A stretch of 34,043 bases of DNA from Candidatus Kuenenia hertensis (GCA_021646465.1 SOET01000043.1:1-34043), one strand, 5' to 3'; positions 1 through 6,859 are shown, counted from the stretch's first letter. The notes: generated by a model from the letters alone, not told the origin. Made by a program: numbers and translations.

Positions 1-56
1 CAGTCCACGATGTCTTGGCACATTTTCGTGTCCACGATGTCCTGGCACTTATCACA
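1..56. repeat. Two 19-bp direct repeats at left edge, possible end of an inserted element
   Basis: GTCCACGATGTCTTGGCAC at 3-21 recurs with one mismatch at 30-48, a period of 27 bp. Recognisable HsdM sequence starts only just after this, at about nt 58 (TIYHHPEFTAF). Spaced sub-terminal repeats of this kind occur in the ends of some insertion sequences, for example the IS21 family. The complementary strand of the stretch begins 5'-TGTGATAAG, compatible with a TG...CA type terminus. No transposase is visible because the window starts here, so element identity is inference. Confidence 0.35.
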
Positions 57-627
57 TACTATTTACCACCATCCGGAGTTCACTGCATTCAGCAGGCAAA
101 TGGATAAAGTATTTAACAAGTGGAGAACCGAAACCACTACCCATTTAAGGTCATTGAGCAAGGGATTACATCCGAAACAAGTCATCCATGAAATATCCGA
201 AAACCTCCTGAAGTGCTATACCGGTAAAAAATTGACCGATAAATATGCCACGTATCAGCACCTGATGGACTATTGGGCTGACACCATGCAGGATGATATG
301 TATGAACTCTCTGCCGATGGCTGGAAGGCAGGCAATGAAGTAAGGAGAATCGTTAAGAAAACAAAAAAAGGAGAGAAGGAAATTGAAAAGCAGGTTGCAG
401 GCATTGAAGGGCTGGAAGGGAGATTGATACCGCCTTCCTTAATCATACAGGTGTATTTTGCCAAAGAGCAAAAGGCCATTGACGAGTTGAACGCCCGGAA
501 CGAAACGGCGATTGCCAAAATGGATGAACTGCGGGAAGAACACGGGGGTGAAGACGGTCTGCTTGCAAATGCCATGGACGACAAAGGCAAAATAAGCAAA
601 GGCAATTTGCAAAAAACCATTAAATTT

Positions 628-655
628 GTAGAGACGCACGGCCGTGCGTCTCCAC
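628..655. repeat. 28-bp REP-type palindrome inserted in frame in hsdM
   Basis: Left arm GTAGAGACGCACGG (628-641) pairs with the following 14 bases with a single mismatch at the outer end (CCAC instead of CTAC). It is read in the hsdM frame as VETHGRASPQ without a stop. The same palindrome, perfect, occurs at 4560-4587 inside the RAYT gene. GTAG at the foot of the hairpin is the tetranucleotide known to be recognised by RAYT transposases. Confidence 0.85.
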
Positions 656-893
656 AGGAAGACAATGCCGAAGAATACGATATGCTGCAAAATTACAAGA
701 AACTGATGGACGAAGAAGCCGAACTGCAAACGAAGATCAAAGAAACCCTGAAGGCGCTGGAAGCGGCGGTCATTAAAAAATATCCAACCCTGAGCATTGA
801 TGAAATAAAAACAGTGGTAGTGGAAAAGAAATGGATGCAGGGCATCGGGCAGCGCATAAAGGCGGAAATGGACAACATAAGCCACAGGCTGAC

Positions 894-1014
894 ACAACGT
901 ATTAAAGAGCTGGCGGAACGATATGAAACGACATTGCCGGAACTGACTGTTAAAGTCAGCGAATTGGAAAAGAAGGTAAATGCTCACCTGAAAAAGATGG
1001 GGTTTGTATGGAAA
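894..1014 (+). repeat. Direct repeat, copy 1: hsdM 3' end
   Basis: This 121-bp stretch of the hsdM 3' end recurs at 1881-2001 with no length change and, by eye, about 15 base differences, nearly all in the second half. The two copies flank the ORF6N gene. Confidence 0.85.
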
Positions 1015-1016
1015 TA

Positions 1017-1874
1017 ATGTTGTCGCAAAAAGAGATTGAAAACAGGATATTTACTTTTCAGGGTGTGCAGGTGATGATTGACAGGGATCTGGCGGAAATC
1101 TATAGCGTTGGAACAAAAGTACTAAATCAGGCAGTCAAAAGGAATATCGAACGATTTCCCGCCCAGTTTCGTTTTCAACTTACTGAACATGAAAAAAATG
1201 AACTGGTCACAACTTGTGACCGGTTTGATAAATTGAAACACTCTTCCGTGTTGCCCTATGCCTTTACCGAACAGGGCGTTGCCATGCTCTCGACAGTGCT
1301 TCGCAGTGAGACCGCTATTAAGGTGAGTATCCAAATTATGCAGGCTTTTGTAGAAATGCGAAAAATGATTTTGAACCATGTCGCTCTCTTTCAACGGTTA
1401 GACAGAATTGAACACAAGCAAATAGAAACCGACCAGAAACTTGAACAGGTATTCAAGGCGCTCGAAAGTCGCAACCAACAGCCTGAGAAGGGCATATTCT
1501 TCAATGGTCAGATGTTTGATGCCTATGTTTTCGTATCAGGTCTGATAAAGCAGGCAAAAAAATCCATTATTTTGATTGATAATTATGTTGATGAATCGGT
1601 TTTGATGCTGCTGGCTAAAAGGGCAAAAGGAATAAAAGCCACTGTATACACCAAACAAATAAGCCAACAGTTACAGACAGACCTGAAAAAGCACAACATC
1701 CAATACCCTGCAATAGATGTGAAAATTATGAAAGATAGCCACGACCGCTTTTTGATAATTGATGAGAAAGAACTTTACCACATCGGGGCTTCCCTGAAAG
1801 ATTTGGGCAAGAAGTGGTTTGCTTTTTCACGGATGAATTCGTTAACCGACACGATTGTAAAACGACTGGACTGA
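1017..1874 (+). CDS. ORF6N-domain protein with PLD-like C-terminal domain
   Basis: The N-terminus (IENRIFTFQGVQVMIDRDLAEIY ... VKRNIERFP) is the ORF6N domain, a DNA-binding-associated domain of phage antirepressor-type proteins, with the usual LPYAFTEQGVAMLSTVL segment. A coiled-coil linker (about 125-155) leads to a domain ending HDRFLIID followed by YHIGASLKDLGKKWFAF. That segment resembles the HxK motif of phospholipase D-fold proteins with Arg in place of Lys, so catalysis is doubtful. The chosen ATG forms TAATG with the hsdM stop, suggesting translational coupling; ATG 1008 in the same frame is an alternative. Proteins of this type are common passengers in type I R-M operons, and their function there is not established. 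The gene is inserted exactly between two copies of the hsdM 3' end. Confidence 0.8.
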   Translation: MLSQKEIENRIFTFQGVQVMIDRDLAEIYSVGTKVLNQAVKRNIERFPAQFRFQLTEHEKNELVTTCDRFDKLKHSSVLPYAFTEQGVAMLSTVLRSETAIKVSIQIMQAFVEMRKMILNHVALFQRLDRIEHKQIETDQKLEQVFKALESRNQQPEKGIFFNGQMFDAYVFVSGLIKQAKKSIILIDNYVDESVLMLLAKRAKGIKATVYTKQISQQLQTDLKKHNIQYPAIDVKIMKDSHDRFLIIDEKELYHIGASLKDLGKKWFAFSRMNSLTDTIVKRLD

Positions 1875-1875
1875 T

Positions 1876-2004
1876 ATGAAACAACGCATTAAAGAGCTGG
1901 CGGAACGATATGAAACGACATTGCCGGAACTGACTGTTGGGGTCAGTGAACGGGAGAAGAAAGTCAATGCTCACCTAAAGAAGATGGGATTTATAAGGAA
2001 ATGA
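1876..2004 (+). pseudogene. Duplicated 3' end of hsdM (42 codons)
   Basis: It begins ATGAAACAACGC just after the ORF6N stop (TGATATGA) and encodes a 42-residue copy of the HsdM C-terminus: QRIKELAERYETTLPEL, then KKVNAHLKKMGF. It stays open to a TGA at 2002-2004 that overlaps the ATG of the next gene (ATGA). It has no domain of its own and is best read as a recombination scar that preserves the stop/start junction for the downstream gene. A translated small peptide cannot be excluded. Confidence 0.8.
1881..2001 (+). repeat. Direct repeat, copy 2: hsdM 3' end
   Basis: Partner of 894-1014. The first ~57 bp differ by only one base between copies, while the rest is more diverged. That fits recombination between two related operon variants better than a recent simple duplication. 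Confidence 0.85.
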
Positions 2005-3101
2005 AATGTAATGCAATGAGTAGCAAGGTATTTTATAGCCATTTATTAAACGATATTAAAACCCGAATTCGTAAGGCACAGATAAAAGCAGTTCTGTCTG
2101 CCAATGCAGAAATGATTCTAATGTACTATGATATCGGGAAAATAATTATTGAAATGCAGCAAAAGGCGGGGTGGGGAAAAGGTGTTATCCCTAAATTATC
2201 AAAAGACATCCGCAACGAGCTACCAGAAATTAAAGGATTTTCAGAGCGAAATATCGGTTATATGATTCGTTTCGCGCGCGAATACGGTCATTATCAAATT
2301 TTGCAGCAAACTGCTGCAAAAAACGGGACGTCTGCAATTTTGCAACAGCCTGTTGCAAAATTGCCTCCAGTGGATTTAGTCCTGAGCATTCCCTGGGGAC
2401 ATCATGCGGTTTTAATGGAAAAAATAAAAGACCATTCAATACGGTTCTGGTATATGGAGCAGGCCGTCCAAAAAGGATGGGGCAGAGATATGCTGGGGCT
2501 GATGATAAAAAACAGAGAGCATATCCGGCAGGGAAAAGCGGTAACGAATTTCAGTCAGACTATTCCCGATCCTGAGTCTGACCTTGCCCGCCAGTCCTTA
2601 AAAGACCCCTACATTTTTGATTTTCTGACGTTGACAGAACCTTTTAATGAACGGGAACTGGAAACGGAACTAATAAAACATCTTGAGAAATTTTTACTTG
2701 AACTGGGGGGTGGCTTTGCTTTTGTAGGAAGACAATATCATCTGGCCATTAGCGACAAGGATTTTTATATAGACCTGCTGTTTTATCATCTGAAGCTGCG
2801 CAGCTTTATTGTGGTAGAACTGAAAAAAGGGGACTTCAAGCCGGAATACGCCGGAAAGATGAACTTTTACTGTTCCGCAATTGATGACCTTCTCAAACAT
2901 CCTACAGACCAGCCGACCATTGGACTTATTTTATGCCAGACCAAAGACGCTATCCTTGCCGAGTATGCATTGCGGGATGTGCATAAACCCATTGGCATAT
3001 CCGGGTATGAACTGACCCGCTCCCTGCCTGATAACCTGAAATCCAGCCTGCCAAGCATTGAGGAGATCGAGGCGGAACTATCGGGAGGCGGCAATGAATG
3101 A
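2001..3101 (+). CDS. YhcG-type PDDEXK nuclease domain protein (DUF1016)
   Basis: A DUF1016_N-like N-terminus (about 8-175) includes GWGKGVIPKLSKDIRNE, GFSERNIGYM and SIPWGHHAVLMEKI. The C-terminal nuclease core has FYIDLLFYH (Asp258) and FIVVELKKG (Glu273, Lys275), the D...ExK pattern of PDDEXK enzymes. Length 366 is usual for the family. Such genes are frequent in or beside type I R-M operons and a nuclease role on DNA is likely, but the biological role is not settled. ATG 2001 overlaps the preceding TGA and has AAGGA immediately upstream; ATG 2016 is a possible alternative. The 3' end overlaps hsdS by 8 bp. Residues 99-120 contain two ILQQ..AK units that correspond to two DNA palindromes. 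Confidence 0.85.
   Translation: MKCNAMSSKVFYSHLLNDIKTRIRKAQIKAVLSANAEMILMYYDIGKIIIEMQQKAGWGKGVIPKLSKDIRNELPEIKGFSERNIGYMIRFAREYGHYQILQQTAAKNGTSAILQQPVAKLPPVDLVLSIPWGHHAVLMEKIKDHSIRFWYMEQAVQKGWGRDMLGLMIKNREHIRQGKAVTNFSQTIPDPESDLARQSLKDPYIFDFLTLTEPFNERELETELIKHLEKFLLELGGGFAFVGRQYHLAISDKDFYIDLLFYHLKLRSFIVVELKKGDFKPEYAGKMNFYCSAIDDLLKHPTDQPTIGLILCQTKDAILAEYALRDVHKPIGISGYELTRSLPDNLKSSLPSIEEIEAELSGGGNE
2299..2321. repeat. Inverted repeat inside the yhcG-like gene (first)
   Basis: TTTTGCAGCA (2299-2308), spacer AAC, then TGCTGCAAAA (2312-2321): a perfect 10-bp stem. It is read in frame as part of ILQQTAAK. Confidence 0.8.
2334..2364. repeat. Inverted repeat inside the yhcG-like gene (second)
   Basis: GCAATTTTGCAACA (2334-2347), spacer GCC, then TGTTGCAAAATTGC (2351-2364): a perfect 14-bp stem. 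It is read in frame as ILQQPVAKL. It shares the TTTTGCA core with the palindrome 12 bp upstream. Confidence 0.85.
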
Positions 3102-4278
3102 CATTCCCAAAGGTTTTCAGAAAACAGAGGTTGGGGTCATTCCAAGTGATTGGGTTCTTTTTTCTATTGAAAAATTAACGCCAGAAAACAAACAATATAC
3201 TATTGTTGATGGCCCGTTTGGTTCTAATCTAAAGACGGTACATTATCGTAAATCTGGCATTCCAATAATTACAAGTGGATATGTTACAGATGGGAAATTT
3301 TTGGCAAAAGATTATTTGTATGTTGACTTAGAAAAATTCAAACAAGAAAAGAGGAGTGCTGTAAGGGGTGGTGATATAGTGATGGCAAAAATTGGAGAAA
3401 GGTGCGGAGCAAGTGCAATTTTGCCTGAAAATCATCAAGAAGCTATTTTATCAGGGAATGCATTAAAAATTACGATTGATGAAAATAAATTTTCAAAAGA
3501 GCTTATCTCTCAGATATTATGGCAACATCACATCAAGGGTAATTTTGAAATTTTACGAACGACTGGTGCACAGCCTGCCATTTCAATGGCAAATTTAAAA
3601 AAATACAAAATTCCCCTTCCCCCCACCAAAGCAGAGCAAACCATCATTGCCACGGCCTTAAACGATGCCGATAAACTGATTACCGAATTAGAAAAACTTA
3701 TTGCCAAAAAAAGAAACATCAAGCAAGGGGCGATGCAGGAGTTGCTCAGGCCGAAAAAGGGGTGGGTGGTGAAGAAGCTGGAAGAGGTTTTGAGGGTAAG
3801 ACATGGTAAAAGCCAAAAAGAAGTTGTTGATGAGAATGGTCAATATCCAATACTGGCTTCTGGAGGAACTATTGGAAAAGCAAAAGCATACTTATATAAT
3901 AAACCTTCTGTTTTAATAGGAAGAAAAGGTACTATTGATGAACCTCAATATATGGATACCCCTTTCTGGTCTGTAGATACCCTTTTTTATACAGAAGCCT
4001 TCGACGGCAATAATGCCAAATTTATTTTTTACATGTTTTGCCTTATTGATTGGTATTCATATAATGAGGCATCTGGAGTTCCAAGTTTGAATGCAAAAAC
4101 GATAGAACTCATTGAGCGATATTTCCCCAAAGAAGAAAAAGAACAGACCCGCATCGCCCAAATCCTTTTTGACATGGACGCCGAAATAGATGCCCTGGAA
4201 AAGAAGTTGGAGAAATACAAAATGCTCAAACAGGGCATGATGCAGAATTTATTAACGGGGAAAATCAGGCTGGTATAA
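3094..4278 (+). CDS. hsdS: Type I restriction-modification specificity subunit HsdS
   Basis: HsdS recognises the bipartite DNA target and holds HsdM and HsdR. The 394-residue product has the standard two-half layout. A first target-recognition domain follows GVIPSDWVLFSIEKL. The central conserved helix is PTKAEQTIIATALNDADKLI with a coiled coil and AMQELL. The second recognition domain follows GWVVKKLEEVL, and the distal conserved helix is KEQTRIAQILFDMDAEIDAL, ending NLLTGKIRLV. Both domains look intact and full length. ATG 3094 is chosen because family similarity starts at MNDIPKGF and it overlaps the upstream stop by 8 bp. The TAA shares a base with the RAYT ATG. Two further copies of its 3' end lie downstream. 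Without HsdM it would be inactive. Confidence 0.92.
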   Translation: MNDIPKGFQKTEVGVIPSDWVLFSIEKLTPENKQYTIVDGPFGSNLKTVHYRKSGIPIITSGYVTDGKFLAKDYLYVDLEKFKQEKRSAVRGGDIVMAKIGERCGASAILPENHQEAILSGNALKITIDENKFSKELISQILWQHHIKGNFEILRTTGAQPAISMANLKKYKIPLPPTKAEQTIIATALNDADKLITELEKLIAKKRNIKQGAMQELLRPKKGWVVKKLEEVLRVRHGKSQKEVVDENGQYPILASGGTIGKAKAYLYNKPSVLIGRKGTIDEPQYMDTPFWSVDTLFYTEAFDGNNAKFIFYMFCLIDWYSYNEASGVPSLNAKTIELIERYFPKEEKEQTRIAQILFDMDAEIDALEKKLEKYKMLKQGMMQNLLTGKIRLV

Positions 4279-4856
4279 TGGAAAAATTCAATAACACATA
4301 CCGCATACCATCGGCACGGGCAACGTGGTGGGATTATTCATGGCAAGGGTGCTATTTCATTACCATTTGTGCCGCACATAAGGAGTGTATTTTTGGCAAA
4401 ATCCACAACGGACACATGCAAACGTCGCCCATTGGTGAAATCGTTTTGCGGGAATGGGAACAATCGTTTCAAATTCGGGCGGAATTGTTTTACGATGCGT
4501 TTGTATTGATGCCCAACCATTTGCACGCCATTGTACGAATCGAAAATTCCGGTCCAAACGTAGAGACGCACGGCCGTGCGTCTCTACAAATGCCAAACAA
4601 ATCAACGTCGCCCATACAAACGGGAATTGCCAGACGTCCGTCCCGTTCCATTTCGTCGTTTGTGGCGGGGTTCAAATCGACCGCAACCAAATGCGTCAAC
4701 GAATTTCGCAATACTCCCAAAATGCCCGTATGGCAATCACGTTTTTATGACCACATAATCCGCAACGAAGATGAATACCAACGGATTGCACATTATATCA
4801 AAACCAATCCCGAAAAATGGGAAAAAGATTCATTATTTAAACAGGAAATACCATGA
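4278..4856 (+). CDS. REP-associated tyrosine transposase (RAYT, Y1/IS200-like)
   Basis: Single-strand DNA nickase of the HUH/Y1 superfamily that acts on REP hairpins. YFITICAAHK near the start, the MPNHLHAIV HUH motif (His81, His83) and YDHIIRNEDEY with candidate catalytic Tyr157 are all present. The tail IAHYIKTNPEKWEKD is typical of RAYTs; 192 residues is a normal length. Residues 95-104 (VETHGRASLQ) are encoded by a REP palindrome lying between the HUH motif and the tyrosine, in what should be a variable loop. The ATG overlaps the hsdS stop (TAATG) and the TGA overlaps the next ATG (ATGA), so it is wired into the hsd operon like an ordinary subunit gene. Activity with the insertion is untested. 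Confidence 0.92.
   Translation: MEKFNNTYRIPSARATWWDYSWQGCYFITICAAHKECIFGKIHNGHMQTSPIGEIVLREWEQSFQIRAELFYDAFVLMPNHLHAIVRIENSGPNVETHGRASLQMPNKSTSPIQTGIARRPSRSISSFVAGFKSTATKCVNEFRNTPKMPVWQSRFYDHIIRNEDEYQRIAHYIKTNPEKWEKDSLFKQEIP
4560..4587. repeat. 28-bp perfect REP palindrome inside the RAYT gene
   Basis: GTAGAGACGCACGG (4560-4573) is followed directly by its exact complement, so the whole 28 bp is a perfect palindrome starting GTAG and ending CTAC. It is read in frame as VETHGRASLQ. The near-identical copy is at 628-655 in hsdM, in the equivalent reading frame. Of the three forward frames only one begins with a TAG stop. Confidence 0.92.
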
Positions 4857-5080
4857 GCGCAATCGGTAAAAAGGAACGTGAAACACAGAACCAAGTGGTT
4901 GCATTGTTACGAAAGGAACCGGGTTATCGCTATCCCGGCAATTGGGAAGAACGGGAAGGCAACAGCAGTATTGAAAAACAAACCCGCATCGCCCAAATCC
5001 TTTCCGATATGGGCGCCGAAATAGATTCCCTGGAAAAGAAATTGGAGAAATACCCCGGCGGGTTCAGGTCTGTGACCTGA
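4853..5080 (+). pseudogene. Chimera of hsdR 5' end and hsdS 3' end
   Basis: Residues 1-41 (MSAIGKKERETQNQVVAL ... GNWEEREGNSSIE) copy the N-terminus of HsdR found at 6860. Residues 42-67 (KQTRIAQILSDMGAEIDSL, then EKKLEKY) copy the distal helix of HsdS. The last residues and the stop come from a palindrome at 5060-5084. The ATG overlaps the RAYT stop, exactly where a real hsdR would start, so an earlier operon order hsdS-RAYT-hsdR is preserved as a scar. The join falls in a GAAAAA-like stretch present in both parents. No function is expected. Confidence 0.85.
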
Positions 5081-5084
5081 ACCC
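5060..5084. repeat. Hairpin 1: GGGTTCAG-type palindrome
   Basis: GGGTTCAGGTC, loop TGT, GACCTGAACCC: a perfect 11-bp stem. The outer eight bases of each arm are shared with the palindrome at 5149-5173. Confidence 0.85.
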
Positions 5085-5100
5085 CACGTTTCATACGTGG
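5084..5100. repeat. Hairpin 2: small inverted repeat
   Basis: CCACGT (5084-5089), loop TTCAT, ACGTGG (5095-5100). It abuts hairpin 1, sharing base 5084. Confidence 0.6.
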
Positions 5101-5148
5101 TAATTTAGCCATGAAATGTATATATCGCTATTAATCACATAAACTATT

Positions 5149-5173
5149 GGGTTCAGATTACAAATCTGAACCC
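5149..5173. repeat. Hairpin 3: GGGTTCAG-type palindrome
   Basis: GGGTTCAGATT, loop ACA, AATCTGAACCC: a perfect 11-bp stem. Same outer arms as hairpin 1 with a different inner stem and loop, as in a REP doublet. Confidence 0.85.
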
Positions 5174-5184
5174 GCAAGGGGCTT

Positions 5185-5228
5185 CCATCACAATTGATGG
5201 ATTTGCAAAAACTTGGGAATGCTCCCAA
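5185..5228. repeat. Hairpins 4 and 5: two short inverted repeats
   Basis: CCATCA/TGATGG with loop CAAT at 5185-5200, then TTGGGA/TCCCAA with loop ATGC at 5213-5228. The second runs into the next hsdS 3' copy. Individually short, they are notable because they continue the chain that begins at 5060. Confidence 0.55.
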
Positions 5229-5344
5229 TCCTTTCCGATGTGGATGCCGAAATAGATGCCTTAGAAAAGAAGCTGGAGAAATACAAGAGGCTCAAGCAGG
5301 GGATGATGCAAAATTTATTAACGGAGAAAATCAGGCTGGTATGA
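5219..5344 (+). pseudogene. Second duplicated 3' end of hsdS
   Basis: The frame reading ILSDVDAEIDALEKKLEKY then KRLKQGMMQNLLTEKIRLV and TGA (5342-5344) is a third version of the HsdS C-terminus, after 4278 and 5053. An ATG at 5219 gives it a 41-codon reading frame, but no specificity domain is attached. Its TGA overlaps the ATG of the DUF4062 gene (ATGA), preserving the coupling that hsdS would have had with its downstream gene. Confidence 0.8.
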
Positions 5345-6858
5345 AGAAGATAGGTGTTTTTATCAGCAGTGTTCAAAGTGAGTTTGCAGAAGAAAGGCGC
5401 GCCTTGTATGAGTATTTGCTGTCAGATGCCTTGCTTGGCAGATTTTTTGATCCGTTTATCTTTGAAAACCTCCCTGCAACAGACCAGCGGGCTGACAGGG
5501 TTTATCTGGAGGAGGTAAGACGCTGCGACATCTACATAGGACTGTTTGGAAAAGAGTATGGCGATAAAGAGAAGAAGGGTATTTCGCCAACCGAAAGAGA
5601 GTTTGACTATGCAAGTCTTCATCATAAAACCCGATTGGTTTTTCTGAGCAATCACAAGGCTTCGGAAATCCATCCCAAAGAAGCGGCGCTTATCAAAAAG
5701 GCCGAAAACGACGTTGTCAGGAAACGGTTTGCAACCGTATCCGCTTTGAAATCGGCGGTGTACGCCGCATTAATCCGTTATCTGGAGGAAAAAGAGTATA
5801 TCAGAACCGGTCCCTTTGACGCGACACTGAATGTTTCCGCCAAATTTGACGATCTGGACCCTGATAAAATTAAGGAGTTTGTGACGATCGCAAAGGCGAA
5901 AAGAGGTTTTCCTCTACCGGTTGAATCTTCGCCGGAAACCATCCTGACTCATCTCAACTTATGGAATAACAACCGGCTTTGTAATGCTGCAATACTGCTG
6001 TTCGGCAGACAACCGCAGCGCTTCTTTATCAGTTCCGAGGTAAAATGTGCCCATTTTCACGGAATTGAAATTGCCAAGCCTATTCCATCACATCAGGTGT
6101 ATAAAGGGGATGTATTTCAACTGGTTAATCAGGCGGCTGATTTTGTATTATCCAAAATAGACGCATCGGTGGGCACACGGGAAGTAAGCGCTCAGGCTCC
6201 GGTAGAGTATGAACTTCCCCGTGCGGCAGTTATCGAGGCCATTGTTAATGCTATTGCCCATAGAGATTACACCAGCAATGGAAGCGTGCAGGTGATGTTG
6301 TTTAAAGACCGTCTCGAAATATGGAACCCCGGAAGCCTGCCCTACGGATTGACTACCGCCAAACTTCGGGAACCGCATAGCTCTATTCCTGCGAATCCAT
6401 TGTTGGCGGAACCGATGTATCTGGCCGGTTATATAGAACGCATGGGCACAGGAACAGGCGACATTATCAGACTGTGCAGGGAAGCAGGTTTAAAAGAACC
6501 GGAATTTATTCAGGAAGAAATTTTTAAAACAATTATCTGGAGAAAAACACAAATTACCGGACAAGTTACCGAACAAGTTACCGAACAAGTTACCGGACAA
6601 GTTACCGGACAAGTTTCTGAACCGGTTAACAGGCTTGTGCTGGCTACAGAAGGAGAAATGAAAAGAGCAGAAATTCAGGAAATACTTGGTTTAAAACACA
6701 GAGAACATTTTCTTGAGAATTATTTGACCCCTGCTATAAGTCACGGCCTAATAGAAATGACGCACCCTGAAAATCCTAACCATCCTTACCAAAAGTATAG
6801 ATTGACGGCAAAAGGGAAAAAATTAAAAGAAGCATTAACATCGGGAGGCCGCAAATAA
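5341..6858 (+). CDS. DUF4062 protein with RecG-like Bergerat-fold ATP-binding domain
   Basis: N-terminal DUF4062 (KKIGVFISSVQSEFAEERRA; RVYLEEVRRCDIYIGLFGKEYG; SPTEREFDYA), a TIR/NTPase-adjacent fold seen in signalling and defence genes. Next comes an HATPase_c_4-type domain: IEAIVNAIAHRDY (N box), RLEIWNPGSLPYGL and ERMGTGTGDIIRLC (glycine boxes). A repeat ITGQVTEQV... and a C-terminal winged-helix-like tail (EIQEILGLKHREHF) follow. Proteins of this plan are frequent in type I R-M operons, with undefined roles. ATG 5341 is chosen because DUF4062 starts there and it overlaps the hsdS-tail stop. The frame is open upstream to 5194, but that sequence is out-of-frame hsdS remnant. Confidence 0.82.
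   Translation: MKKIGVFISSVQSEFAEERRALYEYLLSDALLGRFFDPFIFENLPATDQRADRVYLEEVRRCDIYIGLFGKEYGDKEKKGISPTEREFDYASLHHKTRLVFLSNHKASEIHPKEAALIKKAENDVVRKRFATVSALKSAVYAALIRYLEEKEYIRTGPFDATLNVSAKFDDLDPDKIKEFVTIAKAKRGFPLPVESSPETILTHLNLWNNNRLCNAAILLFGRQPQRFFISSEVKCAHFHGIEIAKPIPSHQVYKGDVFQLVNQAADFVLSKIDASVGTREVSAQAPVEYELPRAAVIEAIVNAIAHRDYTSNGSVQVMLFKDRLEIWNPGSLPYGLTTAKLREPHSSIPANPLLAEPMYLAGYIERMGTGTGDIIRLCREAGLKEPEFIQEEIFKTIIWRKTQITGQVTEQVTEQVTGQVTGQVSEPVNRLVLATEGEMKRAEIQEILGLKHREHFLENYLTPAISHGLIEMTHPENPNHPYQKYRLTAKGKKLKEALTSGGRK
6554..6613 (+). repeat. Five tandem 12-bp units within the DUF4062 gene
   Basis: Units of TTACCGGACAAG or TTACCGAACAAG start at 6554, 6566, 6578, 6590 and 6602; a degenerate sixth follows. 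They encode repeats of V/I-T-G/E-Q in the linker before the C-terminal winged-helix region. Unit length is a multiple of three, so copy changes would keep the frame. Confidence 0.85.
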
Positions 6859-6859
6859 T

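Larger units (their letters stand above)
10..1017 (+). pseudogene. hsdM: 3' part of type I restriction-modification methyltransferase subunit HsdM
   Basis: The translation from about residue 17 onward matches the C-terminal third of HsdM: IYHHPEFTAF, YQHLMDYWADTMQDD, DGWKAGNEV, LIPPSLIIQVYFA, EEHGGEDG and a charged coiled-coil tail. This part of HsdM contacts HsdS and follows the N6-adenine methyltransferase domain. That domain, with its SAM-binding and NPPY motifs, is absent from the window. The first ~16 residues come from a directly repeated non-HsdM sequence, so the gene is either interrupted by an element whose other side lies to the left, or truncated. A 28-bp palindrome at 628-655 is read in frame as VETHGRASPQ (residues 207-216). 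The gene ends in an overlap with the next start. The upstream half cannot be seen, so whether an active HsdM exists is unknown. Confidence 0.8.

Noticed and set aside
1-60. CRISPR array at the left edge
   Set aside because: Only two repeats of 19 bp with an 8-bp spacer are visible; unit and spacer sizes do not fit.
439-987. Long open frame on the - strand within hsdM
   Set aside because: It mirrors the codon structure of the clear HsdM reading frame and resembles no protein.
4454-4750. Second + strand open frame and two - strand open frames inside the RAYT gene
   Set aside because: They are kept open partly by the palindrome, which reads without stops in more than one frame; the RAYT motifs are in the annotated frame only.
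4853-5080. A small standalone gene of 75 codons
   Set aside because: Its two halves are copies of HsdR and HsdS ends and its stop lies in a palindrome, so it is a recombination scar.
5194-5340. A 49-codon N-terminal extension of the DUF4062 protein
   Set aside because: This stretch is the hsdS 3' copy read out of frame; the domain starts at ATG 5341, which overlaps the hsdS-type stop.
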